A DNA stretch of 64,000 bases from Vibrio kanaloae. Lineage in GTDB: Bacteria; Pseudomonadota; Gammaproteobacteria; Enterobacterales; Vibrionaceae. The position numbers and the translations under genes are program-made. Below are positions 1 to 9,090 of this stretch, one piece after another. The stretch covers positions 2,170,001 through 2,234,000 of the forward strand of contig NZ_AP025497.1 in assembly GCF_024347535.1 (NCBI RefSeq). The letters run 5' to 3'. Below the pieces are notes generated by a model. That model had not been told where the DNA came from and made no database searches. It was given only the letters and a program-made list of their open reading frames with translations. Positions within the stretch are counted from its first letter, which is position 1. Each line of letters starts with the position of its first letter.

Positions 1-1
1 A

Positions 2-76
2 AACAAAGATGCTGATAAAATTGTCGAAGCTATTGAAGATGGAGTTTACAGCTCTTCCGTAATCCCAAATTATTGA
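2..76 (+). CDS. C-terminal end of an unidentified protein (partial)
   Basis: An open frame enters from the left edge and encodes 24 residues ending IPNY before TGA at 74-76. A strong hairpin with a T-run follows within 30 bases, so this is the real 3' end of a plus-strand gene converging on msrB. The tail is too short for me to assign a family. Confidence 0.6.
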   Translation, partial: NKDADKIVEAIEDGVYSSSVIPNY

Positions 77-103
77 GCTTGCCGTTCCCACTTATTAAAA
101 ATA

Positions 104-134
104 AAAACAGCTACCATGATGGTAGCTGTTTTTA
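104..134. terminator. Bidirectional terminator between the edge gene and msrB
   Basis: The perfect stem ACAGCTACCA / TGGTAGCTGT is flanked by A-runs on the left and T-runs on the right, so it can end transcription from both converging genes. Confidence 0.85.
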
Positions 135-223
135 TTTGTACTAGAGTTAACTCTGTAATCTGAGTCGTTCAAGGTTCCTTAAGCGACAAATGCGATCTGT
201 AAGGATTAAACAATAGTGACAAG

Positions 224-622
224 TTATTTCGTACTTTTGTCATTTTTGTTGAAAATTAACGACACCGAATTAACACAGAATCGCTCACCGGTTGTCTTCG
301 GACCATCAGGAAAAACGTGACCTAAATGGCTATCACAAGCAGCACAACGGATCTCTACACGCTTCATTCCGTGACTTAGATCTTCTATATAGCGTACGGC
401 TTCATCCGTTACAGGGGCATCAAAACTAGGCCATCCGCACCCAGAGTCGTATTTGTTATCCGACAGAAACAAAGGGCTTTCGCAGCATGTACAGCTATAG
501 ATACCCGTCTCTTGGTTGTGTAGTAACTTACCGCTATATGGGGCTTCAGTACCACGTTGACGACACACTGCAAACTCGTCGTCTGATAGGCGTTCACGCC
601 AGTATTCATCAGGCTTTATCAT
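224..622 (-). CDS. msrB: Peptide-methionine (R)-S-oxide reductase MsrB
   Basis: This 132-residue cytoplasmic repair enzyme reduces the R epimer of methionine sulfoxide in proteins. Two CxxC pairs (Cys44/Cys47 and Cys93/Cys96) bind structural zinc, GCGWPSF is the family substrate-binding motif, and RFCVNSVSL holds the catalytic cysteine (Cys116). I start it at ATG 622 because AGGAAG lies just upstream and the product MIKPDEYW matches the family; an in-frame ATG at 667 would add 15 residues without homology. It is divergent from gapA, as in many gammaproteobacteria. Confidence 0.95.
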   Translation of the reverse strand: MIKPDEYWRERLSDDEFAVCRQRGTEAPYSGKLLHNQETGIYSCTCCESPLFLSDNKYDSGCGWPSFDAPVTDEAVRYIEDLSHGMKRVEIRCAACDSHLGHVFPDGPKTTGERFCVNSVSLIFNKNDKSTK

Positions 623-1976
<1,354 letters not shown>

Positions 1977-2035
1977 TTTCTTTTTAGAAATCGCTTTAGA
2001 TAAGCATTAGCGAAGACTGTTTTGAGCAGACTTTG

Positions 2036-2064
2036 AAAAAGGCGACCTTAGTGTCGCCTTTTTA
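2036..2064 (+). terminator. gapA terminator
   Basis: The stem GGCGAC / GTCGCC with a six-base loop is followed by TTTTT. Confidence 0.8.
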
Positions 2065-2251
2065 ATACCTGTTACCTTTTGAACGGCATTTATTTCGCTC
2101 GTTAAAATACCTTTGGCTCATTAAAACGCTACAGATTAAGCTAAAACGCTAAAATTAAATTCCAATACTGGCTCTGATTGTCACTCATAAAATCACAAGC
2201 ACCGTTGTTACAGTCAGCATTTGAATTTAATTTCCTTAGAAGGATCATGTA

Positions 2252-3136
2252 ATGGATTTATCTACTCTGCCGGCACTGACTGTACTTTCTGACAACGTCA
2301 CTATCGTTGAACACCAAGGTGTAAAACTGGTTCGCGTTATCCATGATAAAGCAAACGCAGCGATTTCACTGTTTGGCGGCCATGTCGTGTCATTCCAGCC
2401 ACAAGGTCAAGAAGACCTGATTTGGATGAGCCAACAAGCTAAATTCGACGGAAAAACAGCCCTACGTGGCGGTATTCCGGTATGTTGGCCTTGGTTTGGT
2501 CGCATTGCAGCACCTGCACATGGCTTTGCTCGTTCAAGTGAGTGGCAATTGGTTGAGCATCGTGAAAGCGAAGCTGGCGTGATTGTGAGCTTAGGTCTGG
2601 AACCTAACGAAGCGACGCTGGCAGTATGGCCTCATCAATTCGATGCTCGATTGAACGTTGAGATTGGCGACCAACTAAAAGTAACTTTGGATGTGAAGAA
2701 CACAGATTCGCATCCATGGACTTTCTCTGGCGCGCTGCACACTTACCTAAATATTGGCGATATCCACAGCACAACGACCACTGGTATGGGCGCTGAGTAC
2801 ATTGATAGCCTGCAAGGTGGCAAGATCTGCCAAGGCGGTGCTGAACTGGTACTGACCGACACGATTGACCGCGTTTACACACAACCAGAAGCGCAAATCT
2901 ATATTGCTGACAAAAAGCTAGATCGCACGCTAACAGTTGAAAACCACGGTCATAATTCTGCAGTACTATGGAACCCATGGGCAGAAGGCGCTGCAAGTAT
3001 GGGTGACATGCAAGACGACGGTTACCTAACCATGCTGTGCGTAGAATCAACACTGCATGCACCAAGCCTAGAAGCAGGAAAAACGCTACAGCCTGGCGAA
3101 AACCACCAACTGATTACGGTGATTTCCGCTCAGTAA
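2252..3136 (+). CDS. yeaD: D-hexose-6-phosphate mutarotase (YeaD family)
   Basis: This 294-residue protein of the aldose 1-epimerase beta-sandwich fold matches YeaD, which interconverts anomers of hexose 6-phosphates. Family-typical segments are LFGGHVVSFQP, the GGIPVCWPWFG block with APAHGFARSS following, and a C-terminal ENH...VLWNPWAE block. AAGGA lies about ten bases before the ATG. Its position after gapA is a conserved arrangement and fits sugar-phosphate metabolism. Confidence 0.93.
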   Translation: MDLSTLPALTVLSDNVTIVEHQGVKLVRVIHDKANAAISLFGGHVVSFQPQGQEDLIWMSQQAKFDGKTALRGGIPVCWPWFGRIAAPAHGFARSSEWQLVEHRESEAGVIVSLGLEPNEATLAVWPHQFDARLNVEIGDQLKVTLDVKNTDSHPWTFSGALHTYLNIGDIHSTTTTGMGAEYIDSLQGGKICQGGAELVLTDTIDRVYTQPEAQIYIADKKLDRTLTVENHGHNSAVLWNPWAEGAASMGDMQDDGYLTMLCVESTLHAPSLEAGKTLQPGENHQLITVISAQ

Positions 3137-3156
3137 GCGACTCAATAAGACTATTT

Positions 3157-3181
3157 AAAGGCCGGTTCATCCGGCCTTTTT
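3157..3181. terminator. Terminator between yeaD and the nucleoside hydrolase
   Basis: The stem AAAGGCCGG / CCGGCCTTT with a four-base loop has T-runs on both strands, so it serves both converging genes. Confidence 0.85.
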
Positions 3182-3229
3182 ACAGCTACTTTTTAAACGA
3201 CTTATTAACAATACTATGATGGCTATCAA

Positions 3230-4204
3230 TTAGCTTTGCTGCTGTGAATAGTGAACTAAAGTTTCTCGATAGAGTGACAATAACGCATTGTTGTCCACTT
3301 GAACGCCGACCTTTTGTGCGGGGAATGAACTCCACTCATCATTCATATATTTACGTTGGTCAGCTTTCTGAATCGTCATTCCTTCAGCTGGACCATCAGT
3401 CACGACTCTGACCGAGCCACTACGACAGGTAAACAGAGATGGTTGGATAACATAAGCAATCGCTGAAGGATCGTGAACATGACACCCTTCCATACCTACT
3501 TTTTCAGAATAGAACTTTAAGTAGTAACGGCTGACATCCCAGATAAACTGCCCTACCTCTCCAGCTTCGTCTCGCAAATCATCTAGGTATTGGCGAGTAA
3601 AAAAGCTCTCCTCAGTAACATCAAGACCGATAATCACAACAGGCCATGAGGCAGTAAATACCTTGTCGGCTGCATGAGGGTCATCATGGATATTCGCTTC
3701 CGCAAATGGTGTTACATTACCTCTATGGTCATTTTCACCGAACGCGCCTCCCATAACGACCACTTCTTTTACCAAATCGACAATTTCTGGGTCGGCTTCC
3801 AGAGCGAGTGCGAGGTTAGTAAGAGGGCCAACCGCCACAAGAGTAATCTCTCCCGGTTCAGCTCTAACACTGTCGACAATGAACTGATAAGCTGGCTTAT
3901 CAATCGCTGTGACATCTAACGAACTTGGCGCTTTTACATCACCAAAACCTTCCTCGCCATGCACAACAACCGTGGCTCCAACGGGATCTCTGATTAAGGG
4001 TTTATCCGTCCCCTTAGCCACAAGCGCGTTCATACCAAATCTCTGCTTCAAATAGAGAGCATTCCGAGTACCGTTGTCTATCGTCGCATTACCATAAACC
4101 GTGGTGATGCCCATCAGGTCAATATCCGGGTGCGCTTCTGAAAATAGGATTGCCATTGCATCATCGATGCCCGGATCTGTGTCTAAGATGATTTTCTTTG
4201 TCAT
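3230..4204 (-). CDS. Inosine-uridine type nucleoside hydrolase
   Basis: This 324-residue enzyme cleaves the N-glycosidic bond of ribonucleosides to give base and ribose. The N-terminal DTDPGIDDAMAI is the calcium-binding signature of the IUNH family. VVVMGGAF and a late HDPSAIAYV segment carrying a metal/substrate-region histidine and aspartate are also typical. Sequence alone does not fix whether purine or pyrimidine nucleosides are preferred. It is transcribed alone, with AGAAG before the ATG. A nucleoside permease (nupC) is encoded elsewhere in this window. Confidence 0.92.
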   Translation of the reverse strand: MTKKIILDTDPGIDDAMAILFSEAHPDIDLMGITTVYGNATIDNGTRNALYLKQRFGMNALVAKGTDKPLIRDPVGATVVVHGEEGFGDVKAPSSLDVTAIDKPAYQFIVDSVRAEPGEITLVAVGPLTNLALALEADPEIVDLVKEVVVMGGAFGENDHRGNVTPFAEANIHDDPHAADKVFTASWPVVIIGLDVTEESFFTRQYLDDLRDEAGEVGQFIWDVSRYYLKFYSEKVGMEGCHVHDPSAIAYVIQPSLFTCRSGSVRVVTDGPAEGMTIQKADQRKYMNDEWSSFPAQKVGVQVDNNALLSLYRETLVHYSQQQS

Positions 4205-4409
4205 ATCAGCTTCTAATTAAACAGTAGGAAGGAGGGAACGATACCCATAAAAAAATCAGATAAACGTGATCTAAACCTAATGCTATGATTTTGATTGAAA
4301 TAGTACTTAAACTCATCATTCTAAGAGCGGATGTTTTCGTCTTTTTATTTAGCCTGATGCAGACCTTTTTGGTAGAATTTGCGCCCAACTCTATGCCTCT
4401 GAGAGCGTC

Positions 4410-5225
4410 ATGACTTACCAATGCCCTTTGTGTCACCAACCTTTATCTCAAAACGATCGTACGTTTAAGTGTGAAAAGAACCATCAGTTCGACCTAGCGA
4501 AAGAAGGCTATGTCAATTTGATGCCTGCGCACCACAAACGCTCAAAAGATCCAGGTGACAACAAAGAGATGATGCAGGCACGTCGTCGCTTCCTTGAAGG
4601 TAACCACTATGACCCAATGCGCCAAGCGGTTGTGACGTTGTGTTCTCGCTATCTACCAGAAGAGGCGCCTAGCCTATTGGATATTGGTTGTGGCGAAGGG
4701 TATTACACCAACGAAATTGCCGTGAATCTTCAAGAAAAGAATGGTGCGACTTTTGGCCTAGACATTTCTAAGATTGCTATCAAATACGCCGCTAAACGCT
4801 ACCCTGCTGTCGACTTCTCAGTTGCATCAAGTCATCGCTTACCCTTTGCTGAAAGCAGCTTAGACGGCATTCTACGCATTTATGCGCCTTGCAAGGCTGA
4901 AGAGTTACAACGCACCATCAAAGATAATGGTGTGGTGATCACCGTGACACCAGCTAGCCGACACCTGTATCAACTGCGTGATGCAATTTATGATGGCGTT
5001 CGCTTGCACGACGAAGATCCAGAAGTAATCGAAGGTTTTACGCTTGAGCACCAAGAGCAACTAAACTATATGATGGAACTATCGGGGTCAGATGCATTCG
5101 ACCTGCTACAGATGACGCCGTTTGCTTGGAAGGCGAGTGAAGAGTTTAAACAACAACTCACCGAGGCAGAGCAATTCAACTGTGAAGCTGACTTTATGCT
5201 GCGAGTGTACCGCAAACAAATTTAA
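4410..5225 (+). CDS. rlmA: 23S rRNA (guanine-745-N1)-methyltransferase
   Basis: This 271-residue SAM-dependent enzyme methylates G745 in helix 35 of 23S rRNA. An N-terminal zinc finger is visible as CPLC (residues 5-8) with a second half CEKNH near residue 24. The SAM motif is LLDIGCGEGYYT, followed by GLDISKIAIKYAAKRYP. GAGAG lies upstream of the ATG. No terminator separates it from chaN 75 bases downstream. Confidence 0.94.
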   Translation: MTYQCPLCHQPLSQNDRTFKCEKNHQFDLAKEGYVNLMPAHHKRSKDPGDNKEMMQARRRFLEGNHYDPMRQAVVTLCSRYLPEEAPSLLDIGCGEGYYTNEIAVNLQEKNGATFGLDISKIAIKYAAKRYPAVDFSVASSHRLPFAESSLDGILRIYAPCKAEELQRTIKDNGVVITVTPASRHLYQLRDAIYDGVRLHDEDPEVIEGFTLEHQEQLNYMMELSGSDAFDLLQMTPFAWKASEEFKQQLTEAEQFNCEADFMLRVYRKQI

Positions 5226-5227
5226 TT

Positions 5228-5246
5228 GATATTGATTATCGTTTGC
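5228..5246. promoter_or_regulatory. Fur box upstream of chaN
   Basis: GATATTGATTATCGTTTGC matches the 19-base Fur consensus at about 14 positions by eye. It directly abuts the -35 element of the chaN promoter, suggesting iron repression. Confidence 0.65.
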
Positions 5247-5247
5247 A

Positions 5248-5276
5248 TTGAAATCTCATCTTGCCTCCTTTAGTAT
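5248..5276 (+). promoter_or_regulatory. Sigma-70 promoter of chaN
   Basis: TTGAAA (5248-5253), a 17-base spacer and TAGTAT (5271-5276) lie just before the gene, predicting a start near 5283 and a leader of fewer than 20 bases. Confidence 0.6.
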
Positions 5277-5296
5277 GCGTGTTCTTCAAGGAGGCA
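5262..5296 (+). promoter_or_regulatory. Inverted repeat covering the chaN ribosome binding site
   Basis: TGCCTCCTT (5262-5270) is perfectly complementary to AAGGAGGCA (5288-5296), which contains the Shine-Dalgarno sequence. The left arm lies upstream of the predicted transcription start, so only transcripts reading in from rlmA could form the 9-bp stem and hide the ribosome binding site. Confidence 0.55.
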
Positions 5297-5300
5297 TTTC

Positions 5301-6254
5301 ATGCAACGTATTATTCTTATCGGATTAGCTACTCTTCTCACGGCTTGTGCTAGTCAACCTGCAAAAGACACTTCTCAAAAAGTGGCTCAAACGGAAACCA
5401 TTTCCACATTCTATGATTACCAATTCGCGTCTCCACAAGGCGAAGCGCTTTCTCTCAATGCATTACCTAAACAGCTGATTGACGCTGATGTGGTTCTTAT
5501 TGGCGAATGGCACACTCACTCGGCAATCCATCGCTTCCAAACCAATTTCTTAAAAGCGCGCCGCAACGCCACATCAAACATTGCGCTTTCAATGGAACAA
5601 TTCACTCGAGAGCATCAAGACACATTAAACCAATATCTAAATGATGAGATTGGCGAACAAGTTCTCATGTCTAAAGCGGCTGCTTGGCCAAATTACGAAA
5701 GTGATTACCGCGCGTTAGTTGAGTTCGCAAAAGCCAACGACGTCGATGTTATTGCGGCAAATGCACCAAAGCCATTTGTTCAGTGTATTGGCCGTAAAGG
5801 ATTGCCTTACCTAGACCAGTTATCGACCGAGCAACGCCAATGGATTGCCGCCGAAGTGGATACTGGCGATAGCCCATACAAAGAAAAGTTCATGGCTTCT
5901 ATGCACCACGGCACGCCAGAGCAAACAGAAAAGCAGTTTGCCGCTCAGGTTACCTGGGACGAAACCATGGCTGAGTCGATTGTGGATTACCTAGCATCAA
6001 ACCCTGATAAACAAGTAATTCATGTGGCTGGCAAGTTCCACACCGAGGGTGGTTTAGGGACGGCAGCATCGATTCTACGTCGTAACCCTGATTTGAAAAT
6101 CGCCATCATCAGCCCGGTTGAAGCGATCTCAACGGATAGCAATGATTATCAGCTTGAAGTGCTTTCGCCGCCGGCTCGCTTTGTTAAGAAAGAGAACCGA
6201 ATGAAGGCATACAAGCACCTGTCAAAACGCAGCGCTAGCCTAGAGTGTGAGTAA
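5301..6254 (+). CDS. chaN: ChaN family lipoprotein (DUF399), probably heme/iron related
   Basis: The 317-residue product starts with a lipoprotein signal whose lipobox is LTAC (acylated Cys near residue 16), so it should be an outer- or inner-membrane lipoprotein. The ChaN core is visible as VVLIGEWHTHSAIHRFQ, MEQFTREHQ, IAANAPK and a late HVAGKFHTEGG. ChaN of Campylobacter binds heme; that role here is inference from the family. A Fur box and promoter lie immediately upstream, and the SD AAGGAGG is ideal. A hairpin without a T-run follows. Confidence 0.88.
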   Translation: MQRIILIGLATLLTACASQPAKDTSQKVAQTETISTFYDYQFASPQGEALSLNALPKQLIDADVVLIGEWHTHSAIHRFQTNFLKARRNATSNIALSMEQFTREHQDTLNQYLNDEIGEQVLMSKAAAWPNYESDYRALVEFAKANDVDVIAANAPKPFVQCIGRKGLPYLDQLSTEQRQWIAAEVDTGDSPYKEKFMASMHHGTPEQTEKQFAAQVTWDETMAESIVDYLASNPDKQVIHVAGKFHTEGGLGTAASILRRNPDLKIAIISPVEAISTDSNDYQLEVLSPPARFVKKENRMKAYKHLSKRSASLECE

Positions 6255-6287
6255 GGTCTGTTGATCCACTCTTCTAAGCTAAAGAGT

Positions 6288-6319
6288 CGATGGGCTAATC
6301 CTAGATAATTAGCCCATCG
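6288..6319 (+). other. Long hairpin after chaN
   Basis: CGATGGGCTAA pairs perfectly with TTAGCCCATCG across a short loop. There is no T-run on either strand, so it may be a 3' end stabiliser or weak terminator rather than a standard intrinsic terminator. Confidence 0.5.
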
Positions 6320-6528
6320 TCAAAACTTGATCACGTTCCCGTCATTCATCCTAACTCTATCTAAATCAAACATTCTTATCGGCACAAGACTTGCTTAGTA
6401 AATAGACGATTTAACCAAGCAGACGAAAATGTAATGTGCAAATAAAAAACATCACTATCGATGATTAATTGCACAAGTTTTTCACACCTCTGCCGATACT
6501 ATATTTAAGGATAGGTAAGGAGAGCGAT

Positions 6529-6882
6529 ATGACGCCAGTAGGAACGAGTAATACTCAGCTGTATTCACCTTCGAAAATGAATGCACAAGCTAAAAGCACT
6601 GAAGCTGAAAAGCCTGCACCGCTTAAGGTTGAACAAAATACCGTCAAGCTTTCTGATGAAGGCAAAGCCCTATTATCTGCACTTAAAGAAATCGATAAAG
6701 AAGCCAAGAAAGTCGAAGCTGAAAACGAGACCGTTACCGATAAGGTTGAGTCATTTGCTCATGGCGCTTTAGGTATGGATCATCCAGATAAGATTGAAGA
6801 AGAGGACGATGGTTCTTATTCAGCTGGGCAATACTTATCCGCAGCGGCAACCGTGGGTGGCATTCTACTTGCCTTAATCTAA
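6529..6882 (+). CDS. Hypothetical protein, 117 residues, hydrophobic C-terminus
   Basis: I do not recognise a family. The start ATG 6529 has an excellent AAGGAG; an upstream in-frame ATG at 6469 lacks one. The N-terminus (MTPVGTSNTQL) is polar and Ser/Thr-rich, the middle (about 45-75) is a Lys/Glu-rich helix likely to be a coiled coil, then comes an acidic patch EEEDDGS, and the last 20 residues (AGQYLSAAATVGGILLALI) could be a single tail membrane segment. It stands alone between chaN and a BCCT transporter. Base and codon use match the neighbours. Confidence 0.75.
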   Translation: MTPVGTSNTQLYSPSKMNAQAKSTEAEKPAPLKVEQNTVKLSDEGKALLSALKEIDKEAKKVEAENETVTDKVESFAHGALGMDHPDKIEEEDDGSYSAGQYLSAAATVGGILLALI

Positions 6883-7010
6883 CTTTCCCCTCTGTTTCTG
6901 CACCTTCCTCTCTGCATTAAAGCGATTTGTCGTCACGACAACATACCCGATTTGGTCTAAAAAACGAGTTCATTCCATAATTCCGCTCTCATTTTAATGG
7001 AATAATACTC

Positions 7011-8897
7011 GTGAAAAACACTTTTGAGCTTATTGATAAGCCTACCTTCTTTGGTGCGATTGCACTCCTACTCACGATAGTTTTCCCGCTCATTTTGTTC
7101 CCTGCACAGGGCGCAGACTGGATTGCGGTTGCGAAAACATTCATGACAGACCAACTTGGATTTCTATATCTTGCGCTAGGCCTCGCCGCCTGTGCATTTA
7201 TGGTTTACGTTGTATTCAGTGATATGGGCCAAATTAAACTGGGCGAAGCTGATGAAGAGCCTGAATTCAAAACAGCATCATGGGCTGCAATGCTATTTTG
7301 TGGCGGTATCGGTGCAAGTATCTTGTACTGGGGCTGTATTGAGTGGGCTTACTACTACCAATCACCGCCTTTCCAACTAGAGCCGGGCAGTGAAGAGGCG
7401 GTTCGTTGGGCTGCAACTTACGGTTTGTTCCACTGGGGACCAATCGCGTGGTCTATCTACCTGATCCCTGCGATTCCTATCGCTTACTTCTTCTATGTAC
7501 GTAAACAGCCAGTTCTAAAGATCTCTAGTGCGTTAATGCCTGTTCTTGGTGAACACCGCAGTAAAGGCGTACCTGGAAAAATCGTCGATATCCTTTTCAT
7601 TTTCGGTCTATTAGGCGGCGCTGCAACAACGTTAGGTTTAGCTGCACCTCTAATCACTGAAGGTCTGAATCACCTATTTGGTCTACCTAAAAATAACCTA
7701 ACGCAAGTGATGGTGCTTTTAGTGTGTACTGCGATTTTTGCTTACTCATCTTATGCTGGATTGGAAAAAGGCATCAAGATCCTAAGTAACATCAACTTCT
7801 GGGGTGCGATGGGTCTACTGGCTTTCGTTCTGATCGCGGGTCCAACAATCTTCATGTTAGAAACAGGTTTAGACTCAATTGGTCGTCTACTGTCTAACTT
7901 CTTCGTGATGGCAACGTGGGCTGAACCATTTGGTGGCTACGGTACATTCGAAAACACTCACTTCCCACAAGACTGGACGATTTTCTACTGGGCATGGTGG
8001 CTAGTATTTGCACCGAGTATGGGTCTGTTTGTTGCGCGTATCTCTCGCGGCAGAACCATCAAACAAATGGTGTCAGGTTCGATCTTCTTTGGTTCTCTAG
8101 GTTGTTTCCTATTCTTCATGATCTTAGGTAACTACGGCCTATCGCTGCAGCTTTCTGGTGAGCTAGATGTCGTTGCGATTTTGAATGCGGAAGGCGCAAC
8201 CAAAGCTATCTTCTCGATGCTTGCACAGCTGCCAATGAGTTCGCTGGTTATCGCTGTATTTACAATGCTGTGTATCATCTTCACGGCAACAACATTTGAC
8301 TCGATCTCATACATCCTGGCGTCTGTTGTACAAAACAACGTGACCGAAGAGCCAATGCGCTGGAACCGTATGTTCTGGGCATTTACTCTATCGTTCTTGC
8401 CAACGATTCTGATGTTCTTGGGCGGTTTAAGTACACTACAAACCGCGGCAATTGTCGGTGGTTTACCGTTGCTTGTTATTTCTGTGATGCTGATGATCTC
8501 AGCGGTTCGTGCGACTAACCTCGACCTGCGCCACCAAGATGCGTACATCGAACCAACGATCAACATCGAAGAGTTGCCAGACATGGATCCATGGTCTGCA
8601 GAAGGTATGGCACTGGCTCAGTTTGAGAAAGAAAGAGATGCAGCACAAGAAGCTGCAGAACTTGAGCGTGTTGCTTACACAGAACTTGCCGCAGTGAAGA
8701 AAGAAATTCGCGCTTATGTGTTAGAACAAGGTTCACAAATGGAAACTCACGAGTTACCAGAGAACCTACAACAAGCACTTGAGCAGGCCGAGAGTAATCT
8801 GAGTACCGCACAAGCTAAAAAGATCGAGTTATCTGAGCAGGCTCAGAATGCTCGAATCGCATTCAATCAAGTGGTTACGGAACTACAACTTGCTTAA
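7011..8897 (+). CDS. BCCT family transporter (betaine/choline/carnitine type)
   Basis: This 628-residue integral membrane protein has about 12 hydrophobic segments between residues 12 and 500, with the BCCT hallmarks GGIGASILYWGCIEWAYY and the tryptophan-rich WTIFYWAWWLVFAPSMGLF followed by ARISRGRTIKQ. The start is GTG 7011 with a modest GGAA upstream. After the last membrane segment there is an unusual cytosolic tail of about 100 residues rich in Ala, Glu and Gln that looks like a coiled coil. The family takes up compatible solutes or trimethylammonium compounds; which substrate is used cannot be read here. Confidence 0.92.
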   Translation: MKNTFELIDKPTFFGAIALLLTIVFPLILFPAQGADWIAVAKTFMTDQLGFLYLALGLAACAFMVYVVFSDMGQIKLGEADEEPEFKTASWAAMLFCGGIGASILYWGCIEWAYYYQSPPFQLEPGSEEAVRWAATYGLFHWGPIAWSIYLIPAIPIAYFFYVRKQPVLKISSALMPVLGEHRSKGVPGKIVDILFIFGLLGGAATTLGLAAPLITEGLNHLFGLPKNNLTQVMVLLVCTAIFAYSSYAGLEKGIKILSNINFWGAMGLLAFVLIAGPTIFMLETGLDSIGRLLSNFFVMATWAEPFGGYGTFENTHFPQDWTIFYWAWWLVFAPSMGLFVARISRGRTIKQMVSGSIFFGSLGCFLFFMILGNYGLSLQLSGELDVVAILNAEGATKAIFSMLAQLPMSSLVIAVFTMLCIIFTATTFDSISYILASVVQNNVTEEPMRWNRMFWAFTLSFLPTILMFLGGLSTLQTAAIVGGLPLLVISVMLMISAVRATNLDLRHQDAYIEPTINIEELPDMDPWSAEGMALAQFEKERDAAQEAAELERVAYTELAAVKKEIRAYVLEQGSQMETHELPENLQQALEQAESNLSTAQAKKIELSEQAQNARIAFNQVVTELQLA

Positions 8898-8943
8898 TAT
8901 TAGCCATAACGTCGTCCATTTACTTGGACACTCCTAAGTAAGC

Positions 8944-8974
8944 AAAAGGCTCACCGAAACGTGAGTCTTTTTTT
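8944..8974 (+). terminator. Terminator of the BCCT gene
   Basis: The stem GGCTCAC / GTGAGTC is followed by seven T residues. Confidence 0.8.
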
Positions 8975-9090
8975 ATGTTCTCTCAGAACTTTGAGTTATT
9001 ACTCAAATTTATAATTATGAAACAAATGTGAAACGACTTTGACACATTTTGATGTTCTAATCATCCGGCTTATATGAAAAGGGACAACTA

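Noticed and set aside
9017..9060. Possible Pho box upstream of the alkaline phosphatase
   Set aside because: Best register matches only about 9 of 14 defined bases; not enough to claim, though control by phosphate is plausible.
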